Source: Bacteroidetes bacterium UBA2364 (GTDB lineage: Bacteria; Bacteroidota; Rhodothermia; Rhodothermales; UBA2364). From it: a stretch of 13,513 nt of DNA. How positions within the stretch are numbered: position 1 is the stretch's first letter; each line of letters starts with the position of its first letter. Both the position numbers and the translations under genes were made by a program. Shown in pieces: positions 1 to 6,691 of the stretch. The notes under the pieces were generated by a model. The model ran no database searches. It worked only from the letters and a program-made list of their open reading frames with translations, and was not told the DNA's origin. The DNA is taken from NCBI GenBank assembly GCA_002344075.1, contig DDTM01000071.1:1-13513 (forward strand), given 5' to 3'.

Positions 1-102
1 AGTTCCGGATATTTGGCCATAGGCAACCTCATTACATATAAGCAATAATGTAGCAATAGCCCATATTTGTTTTTTAAATACAATAATTTTAAATATTTTC
101 AT
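1..102 (-). CDS. Secreted protein, N-terminal fragment (signal peptide only)
   Basis: Reading the minus strand from an ATG at 102-100 gives 34 uninterrupted codons to the window edge. The fragment begins MKIFKIIVFKKQ, has a hydrophobic stretch IWAIATLLLICNEVA (residues 13-27) and then AYGQISGT. This is a standard Sec signal peptide: basic n-region, hydrophobic core, and a small-residue site with cleavage probably before Gln30, as is common in Bacteroidota. The mature start QISGT resembles the beginning of carboxypeptidase-regulatory-like domains in TonB-dependent receptors, but five residues cannot establish that. An AT-rich stretch containing TTAATTAAT lies just upstream of the ATG, and no Shine-Dalgarno is visible. 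The gene is divergent from the sigma factor gene, so the two share the roughly 260-base interval between them. Function unknown; the signal peptide is what is seen, the family is a guess. Confidence 0.7.
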   Translation of the reverse strand, partial: MKIFKIIVFKKQIWAIATLLLICNEVAYGQISGT

Positions 103-364
103 AGATATTAATTAATTTAGGCCAACAACAAACCCAAGTTCCCATTTCTTCTGGTAGGTAGCCCTGAAAACAACAAACAACATGCCCTACAGAACGGCGC
201 ACTTTAAGGTCTAATCAACCTTACCTTTATAATATTTAAATGTGACACTAGGGAAATATTTAGCCTAAAAAATTAAAAATCAATATCTTAAAAAAATGAT
301 ATTTGAATTTGAATTTACAATATGTCATCTTATCTTAGAAAAGAGTTATAGCCATCATAGTTAT
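103..364. promoter_or_regulatory. Divergent intergenic region upstream of sigma factor gene
   Basis: This interval separates two divergent genes and must contain promoters for both. On the plus strand a TATAAT hexamer sits at 228-233, the only good -10-like match; no convincing -35 lies at the usual distance upstream. On the minus side the last bases before the ATG are an AT-rich run (107-118). The decamer AACAACAAAC occurs twice (124-133 and 169-178) as a direct repeat. I see no intrinsic terminator and no RNA gene here. Promoter assignment is tentative because the host's promoter consensus is unknown. Confidence 0.3.
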
Positions 365-949
365 ATGAGAGATACAAATCCTGATCTCAGTTTACAGGGA
401 GACTTGACACTGCTACTTAAAGAGGTGAACCAAGGGAATCTCCAAGCCTGGGAGAACTTATTACAAAGAACCTACCCTCATTTGTGTTCACTGTCTTCCG
501 ATCTACGATCTAAGTTTGAAAAAGGGCCTAATGACACCCTCAATACCAAAGCATTGGTACACGAGATGTTTCTAAGTTTGTTTTATAGCCAGCAAATTGA
601 ATGGAAAAATCGCCTCCATTTTTATATGACTGCTGCAAAAGCCATGCGATACGTTCTACTAAACGATAAACGGGGGAAAAATCGGTATAAGCGTGGAGGT
701 GGCGTCGAGCATGTGCCCTTTGATGAGACCGACTTTGCGCCGGAAATGGATCTCGGAACTGAAAAACTGCTGGAAGCCTTGGAGATGCTTTCAGCAACAC
801 ATCCTCGTGGGTATCAAGTGGTTCATCTCCGCTTCTTCCTAAAAATGAAAGAGTCGGAAATTGCTGAAGTACTGGGATTATCTTCCCGAACAATTATACG
901 GGATTGGCTCCTTGCAAAAGCACTACTGGCCAAATATCTGACAGAATGA
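365..949 (+). CDS. ECF-type RNA polymerase sigma factor (TIGR02999/Sigma70_ECF-like)
   Basis: A 194-residue alternative sigma factor that would direct RNA polymerase to a dedicated promoter set. Region 2 spans about residues 13-110 and carries the family signature ALVHEMFLSL (63-72), then IEWKNRLHFY and a basic KNRYKRGGG stretch. Region 4 spans about 136-194 with VVHLRFFLKMKESEIAEVLG and the recognition helix SSRTIIRDWLLAKALL. This is the pattern of the ECF group found beside Ser/Thr kinases in Rhodothermota, Planctomycetota and Acidobacteriota. The open frame extends back to an ATG at 296, but those 23 residues read like AT-rich non-coding DNA and exceed the usual family length (about 185-195), so I chose 365. 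Neither start has a Shine-Dalgarno. The stop (947-949) overlaps an in-frame ATG (946) of the kinase gene. Region 2.2 lacks the acidic residues typical of ECFs (LNTKAL where many have DAEDL-like sequence), which fits activation by phosphorylation; that is inference. Confidence 0.92.
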   Translation: MRDTNPDLSLQGDLTLLLKEVNQGNLQAWENLLQRTYPHLCSLSSDLRSKFEKGPNDTLNTKALVHEMFLSLFYSQQIEWKNRLHFYMTAAKAMRYVLLNDKRGKNRYKRGGGVEHVPFDETDFAPEMDLGTEKLLEALEMLSATHPRGYQVVHLRFFLKMKESEIAEVLGLSSRTIIRDWLLAKALLAKYLTE

Positions 950-984
950 GGCGCATCCCTTGTACTAAAAGAGCAAAGATTTAT

Positions 985-3714
985 ATGATTTCCGTTACAC
1001 AGACATTAGGGCAACTGGGGCCTTATTTAGAACAGTTACTGGCAGCTCCTCCCGACGAACGTTCGCAAATATTGGCTACATTTGGTCAAGAAAATCCAGC
1101 ATTAAAAGACACGCTTTCAACCCTCCTGAATGCTTTTTTGGCACATGGCGATAAGGTGGATGCACTCTTTACACATGTGGAAGACCTAAAGTCCGAAGGC
1201 AAAACGACTACATTAGGAGGATCTTTAACCAGAGGCTCAATTGTTGAAAAGTACGAAATTATTTCCTTTTTGGGTGCAGGCGGTATGGGCGAGGTGTATA
1301 AAGCCCAACGACGTGGGCATATTGAACAAGTTGTTGCACTAAAAGTCTTCCGTCAACAGTTCGCCTCTATCAACTTGGCCAAGCATTTTGAGCAAGAACA
1401 GCAATTTCTCGCACGGCTCAATCATCCACATATCGCCCACTTCATAGATGCCGGACAAACGCCATTAGGACACCCTTACTTGGCGATGGAATTGGTAGAG
1501 GGCATACCAATCACCGAGTACTGTGACGAAAAAAAACTAGACATAAGCCAGAGATTGGTACTTTTTTTACAGATTTGTGAAGCGTTGCAATATGCACACC
1601 AGCAGCAAATCGTTCATCGGGACATAAAACCTGCCAATATCCTCGTAACAGAAGGCGGCCAAGTGAAAATATTGGATTTTGGTATTGCCCGCTCCTTGGG
1701 AGAAGAAAGTCCCTCACAAACCCTCCAATGGCTATTTACCCCCGATTTTGCAAGCCCAGAGCAGTTTAAGCAAGAACCCCTTACGCCTGCATCGGATGTG
1801 TATAGTTTAGGGATTTTGTTGTTTGTTTTGCTTGTCGGACAACGACCGTACCGTTTAGAGCAGGCCGCACCGTTTGTCTTATGGCAAACCTTTCAACAAA
1901 CACCTTTCCCAAAGTTGCACCAAGCCGTTTGGCAGGCCTTTGGAACCACCTCCCACGACCCTTTCAAGGTAGCAGCCCACCGCCATACCACACCAAGACA
2001 ATTGACCAAAGAGGTAAAAGGGGACTTAGCGCGAATTGTAGATAAAGCGACATCGCGGGATATAAACAACCGATATACCTCGGTACAAGCATTGGCTGAT
2101 GACATATCCCGCTTTATCGCTCAAAAACCCATTCAAGCAAGACCGCCGGGGGTTGGGTATCGGATACACCGCTTCGCAAACCGTCATTTTGTACCTATCG
2201 CCGCAGTTTTGGCCGTTATCCTGCTTACCAGTCTTGGTTCTGCTTATCTTATCTACCGAGAGGCACAAAAGACAGAGGCCAAGTTCACGGAAAACCAGGT
2301 CATTCAACAATTCATTACCTCATTTCTTTTCGATAACCAATTAGGCATCAATAGTGGTTTGCAGCTCGATTCATTACAGACCCAAAAATTTCTGAACCTC
2401 GCCATGTTTAGAATCGAGAAAGACCTCCAGGAGATACCGCGTGCCCGATTCAGTGTCTGGCGATCGTTGATTGATTTCGCCCTGCAAAGACGCCTCTTTC
2501 GGGAAGCGGAAAGCATGATGACACGCATTGAACCCCAAATGGTGAATTATCCGGATCTTATGGCAGGGCTTTTAGGACAAAAAACAGTTTTATCTCTTTA
2601 TAAAGGACATCCACCCCAAAAATCACTAGAATATGTAGCCCAAGCCAAACATTTACTAACTAAATACCCCAATCCTGAAGTTGAGACAGAAGTGATGATT
2701 GCCGAGGGGGTGCTACAGGGCGAACGTGGGGAATGGCAGAGTGCTCAACGTCTATTGGAACGTGCGTTACAAAATCGTCGAGAGGGATGCATAAACGAAC
2801 CATGTGTCGGGATGTTCAATGTGTTACAACACTTGGGGGATTTGTGGAGCCATCAAAAACAGTATGACAAAGCATTGCCCTATTATCGGGAAGTCTTGCA
2901 ATCCCTGAAAAACAGGTTGGGCGAAAATCATGTCTTACTCGTGGTTCCGAATGCAAATATGGGGTCTTTGCTTGCCCAATTACGGCACTACGAGCGTGCA
3001 ATGGTACATTATAAAGAAGCATTACGCATCAATGATTTGTATTTCCAATCCACACACGACGACCGACAGATGATCCTGCTGGGGATGGCAAGCGTAGAAA
3101 GCAAACAAGGATATAAGGAACGTGCCCTCATGCACTTCCAGCAAATTCTAGCAATTCAGCAGCAAACCACTGGGGAGAGGTCTTTTCCCGTCGGACTAAC
3201 CAATCGGAAACTTGCTCAAACATATTTGGACCTCAATCTACAACATGAGGCACTGGAACCAGCTATAAAATCCTTGCGTATTTTTGAAGAGAATTTTGGC
3301 CCCCTTCATCCCGAAACCATTGCGGTCAAACTGCTGACTGCAGAAACCTATCTGTACAACAACCAACCCAAACTGTCCGAAAAAATAATCCGGGAAATAC
3401 TCGGTTCCGAAAAAAAATGGATGCAACAAGACCCACTGACTTCAGCAAAGGCCATGTTGCTATTGGGTTGGGTAATGGTGGCCACACGTCAAGATCTTGA
3501 AGCTAAACAGGTTTTAGAAGCACTAAGGCCGTTTTTTGAAAGAAAAATGGCTTTTCCACCTGAGTTAGAGGGGGATTGGGAATGTTTTCAAGGCATTCTG
3601 CTTCGCAACGAGGACCCAATTGTAGGCGAGTCACTCTTGGCAAAAGGCAAACAAAAATGGATGCTTACCCGTTGGAAAAATCATGCTTTTGGCAGCTTTT
3701 TAGACCGTATCTGA
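985..3714 (+). CDS. Transmembrane Ser/Thr protein kinase with C-terminal TPR repeats
   Basis: A 909-residue bacterial Hanks-type (PknB-like) kinase. An N-terminal helical segment (about 1-85) with the family pattern LLAAPPDERSQIL is followed by the kinase domain (about 90-365): glycine loop GAGGMGEVYK (97-106), ATP lysine in VALKVF (K120), catalytic loop HRDIKPAN (211-218, D213), DFG (231-233), activation-segment end FASPEQF, and SDVYSLG. All catalytic residues are present. One membrane helix (about 402-424, VPIAAVLAVILLTSLGSAYLIY) follows, then about 480 residues rich in TPR motifs, clearest from about 570 to 880 (for example YDKALPYYREVLQSL and HYERAMVHYKEALRI), predicted extracytoplasmic. 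Start choice: 985 leaves the usual short lead before the conserved segment and has a weak AAAGAG upstream; ATG 946, overlapping the sigma stop as ATGA, would add 13 residues and is a real alternative. The TTG at 904 is unlikely. The likely role is to sense an external or envelope state through the TPRs and control the adjacent sigma factor. Confidence 0.93.
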   Translation: MISVTQTLGQLGPYLEQLLAAPPDERSQILATFGQENPALKDTLSTLLNAFLAHGDKVDALFTHVEDLKSEGKTTTLGGSLTRGSIVEKYEIISFLGAGGMGEVYKAQRRGHIEQVVALKVFRQQFASINLAKHFEQEQQFLARLNHPHIAHFIDAGQTPLGHPYLAMELVEGIPITEYCDEKKLDISQRLVLFLQICEALQYAHQQQIVHRDIKPANILVTEGGQVKILDFGIARSLGEESPSQTLQWLFTPDFASPEQFKQEPLTPASDVYSLGILLFVLLVGQRPYRLEQAAPFVLWQTFQQTPFPKLHQAVWQAFGTTSHDPFKVAAHRHTTPRQLTKEVKGDLARIVDKATSRDINNRYTSVQALADDISRFIAQKPIQARPPGVGYRIHRFANRHFVPIAAVLAVILLTSLGSAYLIYREAQKTEAKFTENQVIQQFITSFLFDNQLGINSGLQLDSLQTQKFLNLAMFRIEKDLQEIPRARFSVWRSLIDFALQRRLFREAESMMTRIEPQMVNYPDLMAGLLGQKTVLSLYKGHPPQKSLEYVAQAKHLLTKYPNPEVETEVMIAEGVLQGERGEWQSAQRLLERALQNRREGCINEPCVGMFNVLQHLGDLWSHQKQYDKALPYYREVLQSLKNRLGENHVLLVVPNANMGSLLAQLRHYERAMVHYKEALRINDLYFQSTHDDRQMILLGMASVESKQGYKERALMHFQQILAIQQQTTGERSFPVGLTNRKLAQTYLDLNLQHEALEPAIKSLRIFEENFGPLHPETIAVKLLTAETYLYNNQPKLSEKIIREILGSEKKWMQQDPLTSAKAMLLLGWVMVATRQDLEAKQVLEALRPFFERKMAFPPELEGDWECFQGILLRNEDPIVGESLLAKGKQKWMLTRWKNHAFGSFLDRI

Positions 3715-3922
3715 AACAAATAAAGAGGTAAGCGAATCAATTTTATTGTAGTGCCCCGAACCATCGTTATGTGTATTACCAATCTTACATGTTGCCCTTC
3801 TCTGCGCAAATCCCGTAAATACGGCGACCTTATAACGCTTTTGCGTCATGTGTGACGAGGTGGAAAGCAGGTATTTTTTACCCGTCAACCATAAACCTCA
3901 AATTAATTAATTACAACATCTT
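3715..3922. other. Intergenic spacer between kinase and secreted-protein genes
   Basis: This 208-base spacer has no recognisable gene and no clear intrinsic terminator after the kinase stop, so read-through into the next gene is possible. It contains a perfect inverted repeat CGTCA-TGTG-TGACG (3844-3857), an operator-sized element 65 bases before the downstream start. The last bases before that start are AT-rich (AAATTAATTAAT at 3900-3911); the same 12-mer occurs just upstream of the minus-strand start at 102. No Shine-Dalgarno is visible. Confidence 0.4.
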
Positions 3923-5041
3923 ATGAAACACATGACCAAATCCGCCGCCGTACTATGTTTATTCTTTGTACTGGCACTCAGCCCGCTGCTCGCACAGACC
4001 AATCAAATCGAATTTACCTCTACAAAAGGAAAAGCTTGCTATGAGAACAATAGCGCGTTGGATGGATGCAAAACCCTGACAGTTTTAAAATTGGGAGGAA
4101 CGTTCGATCAAAAAACCGACGCCCTTACCATCTCGGCTTTTAACATGGATCCCCTGCTCTTGGATGATGGAAATGTTAAAATTGCAATGGCCATGAGTAG
4201 TACTGGGACGGGCAGTTTCGATTGGGATACCGGTAAATCGGTGGCAAAACTTTCGTTGATTGCCACGGTTTCTAGCCCCACTGGTAAATATAATCTTGGT
4301 AAATCTTGTAAAATACCTGCAAATCTTAATCTAACAACCGAAACAAGCGGTGGTCTGACAGGAAAAAGGTACCCTGCCAATCAACTTTCCGGTGCATTGA
4401 AGTATGTGGACAATACATTTGTAATCCAATCACCCGTATCAGGAAGTGATTGTGGCTTCTATACAACACTCATAGGCGGTGCTACGCCTACCCAATCTGG
4501 TACCATGTCTATTTGGTTTGAGATGAATGGCGTTATTACGCCACCGCCCGCCGGAAGTATTGTCGCAGAAGTAGAAAACAACAACACGGCCAGTACAGCC
4601 ACAAAATTCTCTTCGGTAACAAATACGATTGAAGGCACAACAAATATAAGTGATCCAGATTATTTTTCCATTCTCTTGAATGCCGGACAAATCGTGACGG
4701 TGGAATACATAATCAGCGCTAAAACAAGCACAACTTATAGCTGTAATCCCGAAAGTACAACCGATCCCAAAACTTCTATCAGCTACGGTGGCGTGGCACT
4801 TATGATTGGCGGTTCTACGACATACACCACTTCGGTCACTACCCAAAAAGGTTCTTGTCCACCCGCCTACAAAGAAGGGGTAAACGTAAATGCTACCGAT
4901 ATTACGACAACCACCTACACCCTGCGTAAATCATGGACTGCTAGTTCAAACAATCAAACCATAAACTTTCCGGTTCAAGGAACCAATTACAATGGATTCC
5001 CCACTTCTGGTACGTATAGCTTAAAAATTTCAGTAAAGTAA
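3923..5041 (+). CDS. Secreted protein with pre-peptidase C-terminal-like (PPC) domain
   Basis: A 372-residue exported protein of unknown function. Signal peptide at 1-24 (hydrophobic VLCLFFVLALSPLLA, cleavage before Gln25). The mature N-terminal half (about 25-205) is beta-rich and ends in the pattern GALKYVDNTFVI...GSDCG (158-177). This loosely resembles beta-sandwich domains of secreted actinobacterial proteins, where a similar DNTFAVP...GCG pattern occurs; this is recognition by eye, not a database hit. After a PPPAGS linker (207-212), residues 214-265 fit a PPC domain: AEVENNNTASTAT, then ISDPDYFSILLNAGQIVTV. Such domains form small beta-sandwiches in secreted enzymes and surface proteins. 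No catalytic domain is visible. The mature chain has six cysteines (39, 49, 129, 177, 274, 312), enough for three disulfides. It lies downstream of the sigma-kinase pair on the same strand, so it may be a target or simply a neighbour. It ends 40 bases before a convergent hairpin cluster. Confidence 0.85.
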   Translation: MKHMTKSAAVLCLFFVLALSPLLAQTNQIEFTSTKGKACYENNSALDGCKTLTVLKLGGTFDQKTDALTISAFNMDPLLLDDGNVKIAMAMSSTGTGSFDWDTGKSVAKLSLIATVSSPTGKYNLGKSCKIPANLNLTTETSGGLTGKRYPANQLSGALKYVDNTFVIQSPVSGSDCGFYTTLIGGATPTQSGTMSIWFEMNGVITPPPAGSIVAEVENNNTASTATKFSSVTNTIEGTTNISDPDYFSILLNAGQIVTVEYIISAKTSTTYSCNPESTTDPKTSISYGGVALMIGGSTTYTTSVTTQKGSCPPAYKEGVNVNATDITTTTYTLRKSWTASSNNQTINFPVQGTNYNGFPTSGTYSLKISVK

Positions 5042-5063
5042 GCATAAATCTCTTTTCTAACAC

Positions 5064-5152
5064 GTACTTCTTCGAGTACCGCCATCCGGCAAAAAGGGTC
5101 GCACCATAACATGTGTTTCCTCAAGCCGGATGGTATTTTTCGTAACGAAAAA
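5064..5152 (+). terminator. Hairpin cluster between convergent genes, probable terminator
   Basis: Three inverted repeats lie between the convergent genes. GTACT/AGTAC (5064-5068 and 5075-5079) is a short tight hairpin. GCCATCCGGC/GCCGGATGGT (5081-5090 and 5125-5134) pairs over nine perfect positions plus a G-T wobble around a 34-base loop, and is followed at once by ATTTTT (5135-5140), as expected for termination of the plus-strand gene. TTTTTCG/CGAAAAA (5136-5142 and 5146-5152) overlaps that T-run. The long loop is unusual for a classical intrinsic terminator, so efficiency is uncertain; no good T-run follows the stem in the minus direction. Confidence 0.5.
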
Positions 5153-5161
5153 ACAGACCAC

Positions 5162-6061
5162 CTATCCGAAAATAGACCGAGCTTCTTGATAGCAAATGGC
5201 ATGCATACGGGCCGTTTCTTCGGCAGACGCCGCATATCCACCTGAAAGGGTGATACAAACGGGGATTTGTGCAGCATGTAGGGCTTTGAGTACAAAATAC
5301 TCGCGCTGACGAAGACCCCATGGCGACAGGTTGAGGCGTCCGAGACGATCTCCTGCCAAAACATCCACTCCTGCCAGATAAAACGCTACATCCGGCTGAG
5401 CAAGCGCGATGGACTGGGGGAGAAACCGCCTTAAACAATCCATATATCCATCATCTGACAAACCATCTGGCAAGGCCACGTCCAAGTCCGACGTTTGTTT
5501 ATGGAATGGATAATTTTTTTCGCCATGCATCGAAAAGGTGAATACGGTCGGATCGTTCCGAAAAATATAGGCAGTTCCATTTCCCTGATGCACGTCCAGA
5601 TCCACGACCAGCGCTCTGCGGATCCATTTGGCCTGCTGTAACACACGGATAGCAATGGCGACATCGTTAAATACACAATAGCCCTCGCCGTGCTCCGGAA
5701 AAGCATGATGTGTTCCACCTGCTAAATTTGCTGCCCAACCGTCATGCAAAGCCATTAGGGCCGCATTGATGGTTCCTTGACAAGCCAACAAAGAACGTCG
5801 TACTAAACCCGACGACCAAGGCATGCCCAATATCCGTATTGCGGCTGAAGACAGGGTCCCTTGAATAACCCCATGTACATATTCGGCTGTATGGACCAAT
5901 ATGAGGTCTTGTAGTTCTGCCTCGTTGGGTCTTACGACGTTGCCGGTCTTTATCAGGTTTTCGGAAAGCAAATAGTGGTACAATGCCGGGTATTTCCCCA
6001 TCGGAAACGGATGTTTTTCTGGCAAAGGTACATAATATGCTTCATGATAAGAGACCCGCAT
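5162..6061 (-). CDS. Histone deacetylase-family zinc amidohydrolase
   Basis: A 299-residue member of the arginase/deacetylase fold, the usual length for bacterial single-domain HDAC-like proteins. Such enzymes hydrolyse acyl-amide bonds, for example acetyl-lysine in proteins or acetylpolyamines; the substrate here cannot be told from sequence. Active-site motifs are intact: GGTHHAFPEHGEGYCVFND (115-133) with paired histidines H118/H119; DLDVHQGNGTA (154-164) with zinc ligands D156 and H158; the third zinc ligand D238 in VLAGDRLG; and SGGYA (273-277) with the transition-state tyrosine Y276. The GGTHHAF...GEGYCVFND form is closest to the bacterial class IV-like group. No signal peptide, so cytoplasmic. 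It starts 3 bases after the rsmD stop, so the two are very likely cotranscribed, although no functional link between them is known to me. No Shine-Dalgarno precedes the ATG. Confidence 0.92.
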   Translation of the reverse strand: MRVSYHEAYYVPLPEKHPFPMGKYPALYHYLLSENLIKTGNVVRPNEAELQDLILVHTAEYVHGVIQGTLSSAAIRILGMPWSSGLVRRSLLACQGTINAALMALHDGWAANLAGGTHHAFPEHGEGYCVFNDVAIAIRVLQQAKWIRRALVVDLDVHQGNGTAYIFRNDPTVFTFSMHGEKNYPFHKQTSDLDVALPDGLSDDGYMDCLRRFLPQSIALAQPDVAFYLAGVDVLAGDRLGRLNLSPWGLRQREYFVLKALHAAQIPVCITLSGGYAASAEETARMHAICYQEARSIFG

Positions 6062-6064
6062 ACA

Positions 6065-6622
6065 TCAGTCGTCCAATTCATTGAGCAGGGCAGGACGGAA
6101 AACGGAGACGATGGTACGACCATAAGCCCGACTCGTATCTAATGCAGGGTGATCGTCAAAACTGTGTCGGGCATCGTGCTCCAGTACAAACAAACCCTCC
6201 GGTTGGAGGTGTGGAAAAACCCATTCTGGTAATTGGGGAATGGCCTCCAATTCGTATGGTGGGTCCGCAAATACCACATCAAACTGCGGCCCTCGGTATT
6301 TTTGGATAAAGCCCACCGCATCCCCCAGTTGAAACCAGCATTGTTTTTCGATGCCAAACATGCTTGCGTTTTGCTTTGTAAGTTCCAAAACAGTGCGGTT
6401 CAGTTCAATAAAGGTTGTACTTTCCGCGCCTCGACTCATAGACTCAATGCCTAGCGCACCGGTCCCTGCAAACATATCCAAGACACGGGCACTGCGCATT
6501 TCCATTCTGGAATAGAGCAGATTAAACACCGAAGTCCGTACACGGTCTGTGGTGGGACGGGTGATTTCTCCTTTCGGCGATTTCAACGAGCGGCCTTTAA
6601 ATTTTCCGGCAATAATGCGCAT
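6065..6622 (-). CDS. rsmD: 16S rRNA (guanine(966)-N(2))-methyltransferase RsmD
   Basis: A 185-residue SAM-dependent methyltransferase that modifies G966 of 16S rRNA (E. coli numbering) on the assembling small subunit. It shows the family layout: N-terminal MRIIAGKFKGRSL (1-13), TRPTTDRVRTSVFNLL, SAM-binding motif I VLDMFAGTGALGIE, SRGA, and the catalytic motif IV DPPY in VVFADPPYE, which marks amino-group methyltransferases. The open frame extends to an ATG at 6655, but the family begins at MRIIAGK, so the start at 6622 was chosen. The length matches typical RsmD (about 180-200). It is followed after 3 bases by the HDAC-like gene and preceded by the CBM9-like gene on the same strand with a gap of about 70 bases, so a three-gene transcript is possible. 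Confidence 0.95.
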   Translation of the reverse strand: MRIIAGKFKGRSLKSPKGEITRPTTDRVRTSVFNLLYSRMEMRSARVLDMFAGTGALGIESMSRGAESTTFIELNRTVLELTKQNASMFGIEKQCWFQLGDAVGFIQKYRGPQFDVVFADPPYELEAIPQLPEWVFPHLQPEGLFVLEHDARHSFDDHPALDTSRAYGRTIVSVFRPALLNELDD

Positions 6623-6691
6623 GGGCAATAAGAGGTTAATCAAAACGGCAGGCAAGATACGACATGGTGGTAGAGCCAGTTGTGAACTTCC

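Noticed and set aside
296..364. Upstream extension of the sigma factor to an ATG at 296
   Set aside because: The added 23 residues come from AT-rich repetitive sequence, do not match the family and make the protein longer than usual; the family-like start is at 365.
904..984. TTG start for the kinase inside the sigma gene
   Set aside because: It would overlap the sigma coding sequence by 46 bases and adds residues unlike the conserved N-terminus of the family.
3700..3888. 62-codon minus-strand open frame over the kinase 3' end and spacer
   Set aside because: No recognisable motif, no ribosome-binding or promoter signal, and it overlaps the kinase stop; probably chance.
6623..6655. Eleven-residue N-terminal extension of RsmD
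   Set aside because: RsmD proteins begin at MRIIAGK; the extension is not part of the family.
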